A DNA stretch of 64,000 nt from the NCBI RefSeq assembly GCF_013307435.2, contig NZ_CP102845.1:4822001-4886000 (forward strand), read 5' to 3'. Source of the DNA: Microvirga terrae. Lineage in GTDB: Bacteria > Pseudomonadota > Alphaproteobacteria > Rhizobiales > Beijerinckiaceae. Each line of letters begins with the position of its first letter. Position 1 is the stretch's first letter. The notes below the pieces were generated by a model. It did not search any database. It saw only the letters and a list, made by a program, of their open reading frames with translations, and was not told the origin of the DNA. The translations under genes were made by a program, and so were the position numbers. Below are positions 43,639 through 52,685 of this stretch, in pieces.

Positions 43639-44409
43639 GTACCCGTTTGCTTTGCAAGCAGGTTGCCCAACGGACGTCGGGCGCGCGGTCACGTGAATCT
43701 AATGCCCAGGAGAAAGATTGTGGCCGATGCGCCCGCTCCAGAAGCCAAGGGAGCGCTTGGCCTCGACAGGGTACGCAAACAGGTTTTTTCGGAAGCACGC
43801 GCGATTAGCTTGTAGCACACCACCGCTATGGTCAATCCACTGTTTCGTTGACACTGCCTTGAGTCCGCGATGTTCCAAGTGGGGAAGTCGTCTGCGCTCG
43901 ACGGTGATAATCCGGATGATGGAGATCTTCCGCTCAATCCAAAGGGCTTGCCGCCGGGCCACGCCAGCGAATACCGGATCCACTTTTCACTTGCGTGGCC
44001 CGCTGGGTCCGCACGATGCTCCACGTTTGGCTGGCGCATCGCTGACCGCGAAGAACCGGGTCCACTTTTTCGCACGATGCGCTAGATACCTGCCGGGAGA
44101 GTTGTTGAGAGAAGGGAACTTCTGGTCAAGAACTTAAACCATTTGTGAACCCCGCAGGCGCAGCCTCCTTGCGTGCCGAGATGGCATGGTTCTTGTTCCC
44201 TCTGAAACTGGCCGTGAAAGGAGGTCTACCTGGAGCGCTAAGCGCAACCGGCGCTCTTACTTTGATGACCGCTCCATTATGAAGACGGTACACTTAAGCT
44301 AGGTTGCGCCTGTCCGTCAGCAACAAACGAAGCGGCGGATCTGAAGACGGGCCGGGGTTTGATCCCTCCCATGAACGATGCATTCCAAACAGCAAAATGA
44401 GGAATTGCC
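43639..44409. other. Intergenic region with palindromic repeats
   Basis: About 770 bases, no gene. The central part (43951-44083) is a repeat block described separately; the rest holds only shadow ORFs. Confidence 0.5.
43951..44083. repeat. Palindromic repeat block (GCACGATGC / TCCACTTTT family)
   Basis: GGGCCACGC (43956-43964) pairs with GCGTGGCCC (43993-44001) around GGATCCACTTTTC. CTGGGTCCGCACGATGC follows, and a second GGGTCCACTTTTTCGCACGATGC ends at about 44080. The same words recur at 57881-57967 and in a short piece near 33190-33215 (GGATCCACTTTTCCGCACGATGCC). Confidence 0.65.
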
Positions 44410-44724
44410 ATGATTGTTCGAACCCTGATTGTCACTAGCTTCCTGCTCGCTGCCACTGGTGTCTTCGCTGCACCTTCAAAGCCGAATTCTTCCGTCGTCG
44501 TCACCAATGCTCGCGATGTCTCGGCAACCGATATCGCTATTGGCGCGAATGGACAGACCGTTCGGCTGACAAAGCCACTCGCTCCAAAGGCGAAAGCCAC
44601 TTTAAGGCTTCCAAGGGTCACCGGCTGCATGGTAGCTGTCGCCGCAACCTTTGAGGATGAATCAACGGCCGAACTCCCTGAACTTGATACATGTAAGGAT
44701 GGAACACTTCGCTTTACTGACTAG
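44410..44724 (+). CDS. Small exported protein, 104 residues
   Basis: The ATG at 44410 has GAGGAA 5-6 nt upstream. A signal peptide (MIVRTLIVTSFLLAATGVFA, cleavage before APSK) precedes a beta-rich ~84-residue domain with two cysteines (VTGCMVAVAAT, ELDTCKDGTLRF), likely one disulfide. It resembles a small periplasmic domain of unknown role. Confidence 0.68.
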   Translation: MIVRTLIVTSFLLAATGVFAAPSKPNSSVVVTNARDVSATDIAIGANGQTVRLTKPLAPKAKATLRLPRVTGCMVAVAATFEDESTAELPELDTCKDGTLRFTD

Positions 44725-45325
44725 ACATTGCTGCATCACAGCGACGTTGACACAACAGCAGAGAATTCATCAACATAAGCCAGCACAGGTCAAGGCGCGA
44801 GCCGACGCGGGTGCGCTGGACGATTTACGAGCAGGAGGCAACTCGTTCCCATGCTGCAGAGGGGTGCCGTATGCCAACTTATGGTGGCGGCGACACGCCT
44901 GAAAGGCAGTTTTGGGTGAATGTGACGAGGACCCGAGCCAATGGTCGGCCAGAACCCATACGAGCGTCGTCCAGCAGATTGAGCGGGTGACCGGAGCCTA
45001 CCCGGCTGGCATAATCCCTTGAACCGAGTTTGAAGGGTGTCGCCAGGACACAGAGAACTGAACGATACGATCTCGACATCGCGGATGGCCTCCGCCCTCG
45101 CTGCGCTCCGTCTCGCGAAGCTGATCTCGCGCCTAGCTCCAATGACCTCGGCGCACCTCGCGGCTTGCTTCTCGATTGCGAGATCGCCCGCCGGGCGGGG
45201 CGTCGTCCCCCGTGTTCTGGTTGTGGATGAGAATTGCCGTCATTGTCATCAGGACAGCTACTCTCCAGGTGCTACCTTGGCCACGGTCGATCCCGCGACG
45301 AAGTGTCGACTTCGACACTGCGCTT
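44725..45325. other. Intergenic, nothing recognised
   Basis: About 600 bases with only short shadow-type ORFs on both strands and no clear repeats. Possibly decayed DNA. Confidence 0.4.
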
Positions 45326-45964
45326 TCAGAACCGGCCGACCGTCTCCGCTACAGCCTTGCCGAGCTTCCGATGTGCGTCAGGCTCCAAGTGGATACCGTC
45401 AACCGGACTTACCTGGATCAGCGCTCCGGCATCGATGAAGCCCACTCCCCGTGCCTCCGCCAGTACGGCATAAAGCGCGGGAAGCTTGAGTGACACTTCG
45501 CGCGCGCCAACAAACTCGGAGCGGATCGGCCCCTGCTCGAGAACCGGCGGCGGGCAGATCACCAGGATGCGAAAGCCGCCATGTCGTTGCTGCATCTCAA
45601 GACCCATGGCGATGTCGAGGAGACTGGCAATCCCTGCCGTAATCTTTCCGGGTGTGGCGCCAAAGCGGGTCTTGGTATCGTTCGTCCCAAGCATAATCGC
45701 CAGAGCGTCGATGGGACCGTGACTCTGAAGAGCGATCTTCAGGCCCTCGCGTCCGTCCATGTGGGCCCCTGCCACCGGATCGGGGAACTGAGCCGTCCGT
45801 CCAGGAAGTCCTTCCTCCGTGACCTCCCAGTCCGGGAGTGTTGATGCTACCAGACGCGGCCAACGCGTGTCCGCATCAAAGCGGTGGTAGGCCTCTCCCC
45901 GTGTAACAATTGGTGGGGATCCGTGGGTGTTGCTGTCGCCGAAGCAGAGAAGGGTGCGGGCCAT
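45326..45964 (-). CDS. SGNH/GDSL-type hydrolase (arylesterase-like)
   Basis: The 212-residue protein has block I LLCFGDSNTHG (nucleophile Ser in GDSNT), block III LGTNDTK (Gly-Asn oxyanion residues) and block V VDGIHLEPDAH (Asp and His). These are the four SGNH consensus sites, so it is an active ester or carbohydrate-ester hydrolase. No signal peptide, so cytoplasmic. The ATG at 45964 fits the family start; ATG 45979 and GTG 45985 are in frame. Confidence 0.87.
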   Translation of the reverse strand: MARTLLCFGDSNTHGSPPIVTRGEAYHRFDADTRWPRLVASTLPDWEVTEEGLPGRTAQFPDPVAGAHMDGREGLKIALQSHGPIDALAIMLGTNDTKTRFGATPGKITAGIASLLDIAMGLEMQQRHGGFRILVICPPPVLEQGPIRSEFVGAREVSLKLPALYAVLAEARGVGFIDAGALIQVSPVDGIHLEPDAHRKLGKAVAETVGRF

Positions 45965-46464
45965 GGAGACATCTGTCATTGACACTTCACGCTAGGGCCG
46001 CGTCCTTGGCCGGTCAACACTCTCACGACGAGTAAAAGCCAACTCTGCCGACGGATGCTACGGATTGCCGAATGCTTTTGCCCGTCGGACAAGCTCAAAC
46101 GTTTGTAGGTTACAATCGGGTCTGTACGTGAGGGTCTCCCAAAATGCCTTCGGAACGAGGCCGACGTCACCACAAGCACCACGAGCTAGAATGGGTTCTG
46201 AAGCAACACTCAAGGTGACGATTCGACCCTTGCCTCGTCCCGGGCCGACCAGCGAAGAAGATGCTGATCCAACGCTTAGGAGTATTGATGCCGCATGGCA
46301 TGTCGCGAGAGTGGAACGAGGGTCAAATCCCAGTTCGCAGATCGCCCTTTGTGCAACGATTTTCAGAAAGTCTTGTTGATTCCGAGCGCAAATTGCCGCG
46401 GGATCTCCTCCGCGCAGTTTTTCTTCGCTACCCTGACGACTAGATCAGGAGGGTTGGCGAGGGG
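45965..46464. other. Intergenic, nothing recognised
   Basis: About 500 bases between two divergent genes. It must hold promoters for both, but no clear -35/-10 or operator dyad was found by eye. Confidence 0.4.
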
Positions 46465-47262
46465 ATGCATAAGTTTTGGGTATTTACTGCCCTTACGGTG
46501 AGTTGGGCCAACGCATCTTGCGCCGAAAGAGTGGTGAATGCGATCGACATACCTCATTTCCATCCTTTGAAGGCTGCGCCCAATCCACAGCCGAACAACG
46601 TGGGGGAGAGGCGTCGGGCTGGGACGATATCCGAGAACGACGGAAACCGTCCGGGTATCCGTTCCTATCAGGTCACCCGAAGTGCAACCGTGAGGCGAGT
46701 TCAATCGCTTCAACATCAGGCTGATTTGGTGCATGGACCGCAATCGCCAACGGAGCTTCCAGTCAAGCACGAACCGTCCATAGGTGCCATAACGCCGTCG
46801 CTCTCGGAAAGGACCGAACTCGAGGTTCCGGTGACCAAGCTGATGCCGCCACCTCCGGAGCCTGCCGAACCGACCTTCCCTTCCACATCGCTGGTCGAAA
46901 TGCCACCGCCGGAGCCGCCCACATCCTTCCTGCCAGAGGTGCCATCGGAGGCCGCAATGCCACCGCCGCCATCTCCGGCCGAGACAAGTTTTCCTCTGGC
47001 TACCTTGATGCCTGCACTCCCAGAGCCAGTTGAGCCGTCTCTGCCTTCACCCGAGCAGGTCGTTCCTGCAACTCCAACCTCGATTCCATTCCCAGACCTT
47101 CCATCATACGTTTCTCTAAGGCCGCGTTTCGATTGGGTTGACAGCGTCGGCGCCATCGAACTCCCTCAACCTCCGCTGCCTCAAGCTTTCGAACCAGATT
47201 CAGAAGAGCGTATTCCTATGCTCATCCGAACGCCTTGGCCGGTTCCGTTGGAACAGACCTAA
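46465..47262 (+). CDS. Exported proline-rich repeat protein
   Basis: The 265-residue product begins with a short signal-like segment (MHKFWVFTALTVSWANASCA) and has a purine-rich AGGAGGG and GAGGGG run ahead of the ATG. Residues ~125-215 are a degenerate repeat in Pro, Glu, Ser and Thr: units such as LMPPPPEPAEPTFPSTSLVE and MPPPEPPTSFLPEVPSEA. Pro/Glu-rich stretches act as rigid spacers in the periplasm or cell wall. Function unknown. Confidence 0.6.
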   Translation: MHKFWVFTALTVSWANASCAERVVNAIDIPHFHPLKAAPNPQPNNVGERRRAGTISENDGNRPGIRSYQVTRSATVRRVQSLQHQADLVHGPQSPTELPVKHEPSIGAITPSLSERTELEVPVTKLMPPPPEPAEPTFPSTSLVEMPPPEPPTSFLPEVPSEAAMPPPPSPAETSFPLATLMPALPEPVEPSLPSPEQVVPATPTSIPFPDLPSYVSLRPRFDWVDSVGAIELPQPPLPQAFEPDSEERIPMLIRTPWPVPLEQT

Positions 47263-47746
47263 ACGGGCCGATGCAAATCCGCAGGTTCAAACGACGAAGA
47301 CACTCCTCTCCTGCTCGCCATCCTATCCGAAGAACAATCCATTCAGGGCGGCCACCGGTCCGCCAGGATAGTGTTGCAGAGCGTCCCCTTCGCAGGTCGA
47401 TCAGATCCATATTTTCAGTTGCCTGCCCTTGGCCTTCATGAATATCATCCTCGAAATATCGTGAGCTACTGCGTCTTAATCAGATCTGGCTTCGCAAGAG
47501 GTCGAACTGAAAAGCCGCCAAGAGCGCGAGATCGCCGCAGGATGGTGATCGGGAGCGATCGATGCGGGTACAGGAATACTTCCTGCCGGAGACCGCGATG
47601 GCTTGGGATCTCAAGTGTCCGAGCGAGATCCGGCGTACTTGTAGCGATCCCCCAGACGTAATGGATGCGGCAGGTGTCGTCGCTATTGCATGCTCACTCT
47701 GTAGCGTCGTGCAGGTGAGGAGCCCCAGCCAGCTGGATCCCGGCTC
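47263..47746. other. Promoter region of the ABC transporter operon, with a candidate small ORF
   Basis: About 480 bases. A + strand ORF of 62 codons (47562-47750) has GGGAG 6 nt upstream and its TGA overlaps the ATPase start (ATGA), which would fit a coupled leader ORF. Its sequence has no recognised family, so I do not list it as a gene. Confidence 0.35.
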
Positions 47747-49291
47747 ATGACACCGCTTGTCGTGATCAAAGACCTCGATAAATCTTTTCCGGGCGTGAAG
47801 GCGCTCAAGAAGGCACGCTTCGAACTCCTTCCTGGGGAAGTTCATGCCCTGATGGGCGAGAACGGCGCCGGCAAGTCCACCCTGATGAAGATTCTAGCCG
47901 GAATCTATCGAAAGGATGCCGGCGAGATCTGCATTGAGGGCGTTGCCCTCGATATTCCTTCGCCGCGGGCCGCGCAGGATCTTGGGATCAGCATCATCCA
48001 TCAGGAACTGAACCTGATGAGCGATCTCACGGCGGCACAGAACATCTTCATCGGCCGCGAACCTAAGCGAGTTGGAGGACTTCTGCTCGATGAAGAGGCT
48101 CTAAACCAAGCCGCTGCCGAAATTTTCGAACGCATGCATCTCAAACTTGATCCGCGGGTCGAGGTTGGCCAACTCACCGTGGCCAAGCAGCAGATGATCG
48201 AGATCGCCAAGGCCCTGTCCTTCAAATCCAGGGTCTTGATCATGGACGAGCCCACTGCGGCTCTCAACAATGCGGAAATTGGCGAGCTTTTCAGCATTAT
48301 CCGGAAGCTCAAGGCTCAAGGTGTCGGCATTGTCTATATTTCCCACAAGATGGATGAGTTGAAGAAAATCTCCGATCGCGTCACTGTCATGCGCGATGGC
48401 GAGCATGTTGGAACTGTTCCTACCGCTGCTGCGAGCGTTGATACAATTATTTCAATGATGGTTGGCCGAAGTCTTTCCGAAGGGAAGACGGAGGTCCCGG
48501 ATCTGTCGAGCCACGACGTCGTGCTGGAGGTCCGCAATCTTCGACGCAGCAATGTCATTAAGGATGTAAGCTTCAAACTGCGGAAGGGCGAGATCCTGGG
48601 ATTCGCTGGTTTGATGGGAGCTGGGCGGACAGAGGTCGCGCGCGCCATTTTTGGCGCGGACCCCCTTGATGGTGGCGAGATTCTAATCCGGGGCAGACCC
48701 GTGACGATCCGGTCACCGCAGGATGCCGTGCGGCTCGGCATCGGCTATCTATCCGAAGATCGGAAGCGCTTTGGTCTAGCGACAGGCATGGACGTGGCGG
48801 CCAACATCGTCATGCCATGCCTTGGACGCTTCCTTTCCATGAACATGTTCCTCAAAAAGCGCGCCATCCGTGAAATGGCACGCTCCTGTATCCGGCAGCT
48901 ACGGATCAAGACGCCTTCTGATGCCCAGGAGGTGCGGTTTCTGTCAGGCGGCAACCAGCAGAAGATCGTGATTGCAAAATGGCTTGCCCGCGACTGCGAG
49001 ATCCTGTTCTTCGACGAACCGACTCGTGGCATTGATGTCGGAGCAAAAAGTGAGATCTACAAGCTCCTCAATACACTCGCCGCCGAGGGCAGAGCGATCG
49101 TGATGATTTCCTCCGAGCTGCCTGAGATCCTGCGCATGAGCCACCGGATCGCCGTGATGTGCGAGGGTCGGCTGACCGGCGAACTCCTTGCTGAGAGAGC
49201 CACGCAGGAGGACATCATGCGCCTCGCAACGCAGCGGCATAGTCTCACAACCAATACATCAAACGCGGCGCCCGAGGGATCAACTACGTGA
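47747..49291 (+). CDS. Sugar/nucleoside ABC transporter, ATP-binding protein (RbsA/MglA type)
   Basis: The 514-residue protein has two ATPase domains. The first has Walker [10 protein letters not shown], the LSGG-like signature replaced by [18 protein letters not shown], and Walker [12 protein letters not shown]. The second has a degenerate P-loop [35 protein letters not shown] and [12 protein letters not shown], as is usual for this family. It powers import of a monosaccharide or nucleoside. Its TGA overlaps the permease start by 4 bases. Confidence 0.93.
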   Translation: MTPLVVIKDLDKSFPGVKALKKARFELLPGEVHALMGENGAGKSTLMKILAGIYRKDAGEICIEGVALDIPSPRAAQDLGISIIHQELNLMSDLTAAQNIFIGREPKRVGGLLLDEEALNQAAAEIFERMHLKLDPRVEVGQLTVAKQQMIEIAKALSFKSRVLIMDEPTAALNNAEIGELFSIIRKLKAQGVGIVYISHKMDELKKISDRVTVMRDGEHVGTVPTAAASVDTIISMMVGRSLSEGKTEVPDLSSHDVVLEVRNLRRSNVIKDVSFKLRKGEILGFAGLMGAGRTEVARAIFGADPLDGGEILIRGRPVTIRSPQDAVRLGIGYLSEDRKRFGLATGMDVAANIVMPCLGRFLSMNMFLKKRAIREMARSCIRQLRIKTPSDAQEVRFLSGGNQQKIVIAKWLARDCEILFFDEPTRGIDVGAKSEIYKLLNTLAAEGRAIVMISSELPEILRMSHRIAVMCEGRLTGELLAERATQEDIMRLATQRHSLTTNTSNAAPEGSTT

Positions 49292-50292
49292 CGACCATCG
49301 CAGAAAAGGAAGCCCAGACCGTCATCAAGTCTGCCGCGTTCAGCCAAGGAGCATGGCAGAAGATCCTGGCCTTCGCCAGCCTGATCGCCCTGATGGCTGT
49401 CTTCAGCGTTGCCTCCGAGAACTTCCTTCAGCCTGACAATCTCATCGGCATTCTGCAGGCAACAGCTGTGAACGGTGTTCTCGCCGTGGCGGCGACATTC
49501 GTCATCATCACCGGCGGAATCGATCTGTCGGTTGGAACGTTGATGACGTTCTGCGCAGTCATTGCCGGCGTATTCCTCACATACTGGGGACTGCCGATGC
49601 CTGTCGGCATCGTGGCGGCTATTGCCGCCGGCGCTCTCTGCGGCTCAGTCTCCGGCACCCTCATTGCCAAGATGAAGATCCCGCCGTTCATCGCAACTCT
49701 GGGCATGATGATGTTGCTGAAGGGACTCGCGCTTGTGATCTCGGGAACCCGTCCAATCTATTTCAATGATACGCCGAGTTTTCCGCTGATCTCGCAAGAG
49801 TCCTTGATCGGGGCGATCCTCCCGTTTCTCCCGGTCCCTAATGGCGTCCTGATCCTCTTCATAGTTGCGATTGCCTCCAGTTTTGTTCTTACGCGCACCG
49901 CCTTCGGCCGATACACATTTGCCCTGGGATCCAATGAGGAGGCGGTGCGACTCTCCGGGGTGAATACCGACTTCTGGAAGATCATAGTCTACACAGTTTC
50001 AGGCGGGATCTGCGGCATTGCCGGCCTCATCATCGCCTCGCGACTCAATTCTGCCCAACCGGCGCTCGGTCAAGGCTACGAGCTCGACGCCATTGCGGCC
50101 GTCGTCATCGGAGGCACTTCCTTGAGCGGTGGACGCGGCACCATTCTCGGGACAATCATCGGAGCTCTGATCATCAGCGTGCTCACCAACGGCCTACGTA
50201 TTCTCTCGGTGGCTCAGGAGTGGCAGACGGTCGTGACCGGAGTGATTATCATTCTCGCCGTGTATGCCGACATCCTGCGCCGCAAGGCCTGA
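49288..50292 (+). CDS. Sugar/nucleoside ABC transporter, permease (RbsC type)
   Basis: The 334-residue protein has about 9-10 membrane helices and the RbsC family blocks [13 protein letters not shown] near residue 72, [19 protein letters not shown] and the [19 protein letters not shown] loop (EAA-like). It starts with GTG at 49288 inside the ATPase stop (GTGA overlap). Confidence 0.93.
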   Translation: MTTIAEKEAQTVIKSAAFSQGAWQKILAFASLIALMAVFSVASENFLQPDNLIGILQATAVNGVLAVAATFVIITGGIDLSVGTLMTFCAVIAGVFLTYWGLPMPVGIVAAIAAGALCGSVSGTLIAKMKIPPFIATLGMMMLLKGLALVISGTRPIYFNDTPSFPLISQESLIGAILPFLPVPNGVLILFIVAIASSFVLTRTAFGRYTFALGSNEEAVRLSGVNTDFWKIIVYTVSGGICGIAGLIIASRLNSAQPALGQGYELDAIAAVVIGGTSLSGGRGTILGTIIGALIISVLTNGLRILSVAQEWQTVVTGVIIILAVYADILRRKA

Positions 50293-50396
50293 GGATCTCC
50301 CCTTACTTCTCACGAGTCCAAAGGAGCACGCGACCCGGTAATCTGTCCTAACTCATTCACCAATAGGCCAAAGTATACAACGATCAGGAGGAAACG

Positions 50397-51338
50397 ATGT
50401 GGAACAGACGCACTTTGATTGGTGCCATCAGCATTGGTGCATTAGTCGGTTTTGCCGGACCTGCAGCGGCCCAGGAGACCTACATCCCACTTATTTCGAA
50501 AGGATTCCAGCATCAATTTTGGCAGGCTGTCAAAACCGGAGCCGAGCAGGCAGCCAAGGACTATAACGTGCGCATCACGTTCGAAGGTCCAGACAGCGAA
50601 ACCATGGTTGACAAGCAGATCGACATGCTATCGGCAGCGCTTGCCAAGAACCCGAAGGCCATCGGATTCGCAGCCCTCGATAGTCAGGCCGCAATCCCTC
50701 TGTTGCGCAAGGCGCAGGCCGCCAAGGTTCCCGTCATCGCGTTCGACTCCGGCGTCGACAGCGACATTCCGCTGACCACAGCAGCGACCAACAATCTGGC
50801 GGCTGCGGCTCTGGCTGCTGACAAGATGGCGGAGCTCATCGGAGGCGAGGGCGACATTGCTCTCGTGGTGCATGACCAGACCAGTCGTACGGGTATCGAT
50901 CGGCGAGATGGATTTGCGAACCGGATCAAGGAAAAGTATCCGAAGATCAATATCGTAAGCATCCAATACGGCTCAGGCGATCACCTGAAATCGACCGAGA
51001 TCACCAAGTCGATCCTCCAGGCCAACCCCAAACTCAAGGGAATCTTTGGCGCGAATGAGGGCTCGGCAATCGGAGTCGTCAATGGTGCCAGGGAAATGAA
51101 CCGCAAGATCGTCATCATTGGCTACGATTCCGGTAAGCAGCAGAAGCAAGCTATCCAGGAAGGCCTAATGGCGGGAGCCATCACGCAGAACCCTGTTGGT
51201 ATCGGATATAAGACGGTTGAGGCTGCCGTCAATGCACTCAAGGGCGAGAAGCTCGAGAAGATCATCGACACAGGCTTCTTCTACTACGACAAGTCCAATA
51301 TTAGCGATCCGAAGATCGCAGCCGTACTGTATGACTAG
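50397..51338 (+). CDS. Sugar/nucleoside ABC transporter, periplasmic binding protein (RbsB type)
   Basis: The 313-residue protein has AGGAGG before the ATG, a signal peptide (LIGAISIGALVGFAGPAAA, cleavage near AQE) and a peripla_BP_4 fold: HQFWQAVKTGAEQAAKDYNV, SQAAIPLLRKAQAAKVPVIA, FDSGVDSDIP and GFANRIKEKYP. It captures the ligand for the ABC pair before it. The genes after it suggest nucleosides or ribose. Confidence 0.92.
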   Translation: MWNRRTLIGAISIGALVGFAGPAAAQETYIPLISKGFQHQFWQAVKTGAEQAAKDYNVRITFEGPDSETMVDKQIDMLSAALAKNPKAIGFAALDSQAAIPLLRKAQAAKVPVIAFDSGVDSDIPLTTAATNNLAAAALAADKMAELIGGEGDIALVVHDQTSRTGIDRRDGFANRIKEKYPKINIVSIQYGSGDHLKSTEITKSILQANPKLKGIFGANEGSAIGVVNGAREMNRKIVIIGYDSGKQQKQAIQEGLMAGAITQNPVGIGYKTVEAAVNALKGEKLEKIIDTGFFYYDKSNISDPKIAAVLYD

Positions 51339-51478
51339 GCGGCAGTAGTCGTGACAGGGACAAGCCTCTAGCTTTGCGGCAATTGGCTCATGACAACTCG
51401 CGAGCAAGTGACGTGGACTGAAGGCGGGCTTCACAGGTCCTTTGTGGATCATGTGAACTATGTGACCCCAAAGGATGG

Positions 51479-51512
51479 CCCAAGCGGATACCATTGTGGG
51501 TATTCGCTTGGG
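51479..51512 (+). terminator. Hairpin after the ABC transporter operon
   Basis: CCCAAGCGGATACC (51479-51492) pairs with GGTATTCGCTTGGG (51499-51512) with one G-T wobble around ATTGTG, then TTGTGTTG. About 140 nt past the binding-protein stop; a reasonable end for the operon, though the T-run is broken. Confidence 0.5.
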
Positions 51513-51536
51513 TTGTGTTGCAAGCACCAAGCAAGG

Positions 51537-51913
51537 CACTATCGCAAACGATTTGTCTCATAGTTTCAGCTACTGAGATGGATGTCTCAGTGGCGGAGGA
51601 ATAGGTATTCAAGGGCAGGCATTTTGATCGATCGGTGATCCTGCTCTGCATCCGGTGGTATCTGGCTTACACTCTCAGAATGCCCATGCTCGAGAAGATG
51701 ATGGCTGAGCGCGGCATCTCGGTCGACTACGCGACCCTTCACAGATGAGTCGTTCGACACTCGCCCGAACTGCTGAAGCACTTCAACTCACGCAAGCAAC
51801 TTGTCACCAGCAAGTGGCACATCGACGAGACCTATATCAAGCTGGGAGGTCGCTGGATGTATCTTTCCAGGGTGATCGACAGCAACGGCGACACGGTTGA
51901 ATTCTGTTGGTGA
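51537..51913 (+). mobile_element. IS6-family remnant (5' part of transposase, one internal stop)
   Basis: From 51608 the + strand reads FKGRHFDRSVILLCIRWYLA and LEKMMAERGISVDYATLHR, then a TGA, then VRHSPELLKHFNSRKQ and KWHIDETYIKLGGRWMYLSR (first catalytic Asp) and TVEFCW before a final TGA. The distal DDE part is missing. The outer end resembles that of the remnant near 38800, on the other strand. Confidence 0.75.
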
Positions 51914-52050
51914 GGACCAAAGGAAAGCCTTTCCTTTGAACCGCTCACCGCATAAATGACCGTGATCGCTCTCTCACGAGCCATGTGTGGCCCGGGTCAC
52001 AGAAGGACAGTCTGTTTTGGTCGATCCTGGTGACATCGCAGGAGGTCACC
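51914..52050. other. Short spacer before the two-gene unit
   Basis: About 140 bases with no gene. AGGAGGT at 52040-52046 belongs to the following small ORF. Confidence 0.4.
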
Positions 52051-52161
52051 ATGACACGATCCTCAAAACGCCAAGCCAGACGCTGGATCATCCAAGAGCT
52101 GACACGCTCCATGGAGCAGCGCAGTCAGCCCCTCCCCTCCTCCAAGCCGGTTGCGGAGTGA
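52051..52161 (+). CDS. 36-residue leader-like small ORF
   Basis: ATG 52051 has a perfect AGGAGGT box 4 nt upstream. The basic, Ser/Arg/Gln-rich product begins MTRSSKRQARRWIIQELTRS. Its TGA (52159-52161) is 2 nt before the ATG of the next gene, so translation of that gene may depend on it. No family recognised. Confidence 0.5.
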   Translation: MTRSSKRQARRWIIQELTRSMEQRSQPLPSSKPVAE

Positions 52162-52163
52162 TC

Positions 52164-52469
52164 ATGCTGTACGCGCGGCCCCAGGAAACATCCGACCTCG
52201 TGGACAGCCAGATCAGGGTCAGGGCGAAGGCCCTCTGCGTCGACGATGGCTTTGATCCGGATCTGACCGTGACTCATGCCTATGGCGACGACTTCACGGC
52301 CCAAGAGTGGGATTCCCGGTGGACGTCCAATCCGGAAGTTCCTTTCCAAGAGGTGGTCAGCCCGATGTGGAGGTTGTACGGCGCCCACGCATTCATCGAG
52401 CTGTCGCAGCTCCGGAAGGTGGTCGAGATGAGCGACAATGTCGTCTTCTTCGGACGCAGCAAAGCTTAG
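52164..52469 (+). CDS. Hypothetical protein, 101 residues
   Basis: ATG 52164 has GCGGAG 5 nt upstream, inside the small ORF. The sequence looks real: IRVRAKALCVDDGFDPDLTV, YGDDFTAQEWDSRW, FQEVVSPMWRLYGAHAFIEL, but no family is recognised. The in-frame reading back to 51987 overlaps the small ORF and is unlikely. Confidence 0.5.
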   Translation: MLYARPQETSDLVDSQIRVRAKALCVDDGFDPDLTVTHAYGDDFTAQEWDSRWTSNPEVPFQEVVSPMWRLYGAHAFIELSQLRKVVEMSDNVVFFGRSKA

Positions 52470-52630
52470 CGTGGGGCATCACCCGATGTTGTGCTGACCG
52501 TCAGGAAGGGGACAATCTGAGCGCTTAAGCTTGGCCGTATGTTGGCCCGCGGACCCTGAGGCTACTGACCTTCGGGCGGCTTCGGCTGCGCGCGCAATCC
52601 TATGCCTTCATCGGTTGCCGGAGGTGGCTC

Positions 52631-52685
52631 ATGTCGTTTGCGACCCGCCGGCTCAGCGCGCTTCCGGATGCGATCGCGCCAGATC
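52631..52685 (+). pseudogene. 5' part of a 68-codon ORF split by the IS256 element
   Basis: ATG 52631 has GGAGGT about 6 nt upstream and begins MSFATRRLSALPDAIAPD. Removing the IS and one target copy joins it in frame to 54093-54244 (SEVRILCSTSGRTLGAG, ending AGSEH). The N-terminus resembles small cupin-type proteins (LPDAIAPDGSEVRIL pattern), but the rest does not, so the identity is doubtful. Confidence 0.45.
52677..52685 (+). repeat. Target site duplication, left copy
   Basis: CGCCAGATC directly precedes the left inverted repeat of the IS256 element and recurs at 54084-54092 directly after the right one. A 9-bp direct repeat at both sides fits recent IS256-family insertion. Confidence 0.85.

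Noticed and set aside
47562..47750. 62-codon ORF overlapping the ABC ATPase start by ATGA
   Set aside because: Good ribosome-binding site and overlap, but no family or protein-like pattern; kept only as a candidate in the promoter entry.
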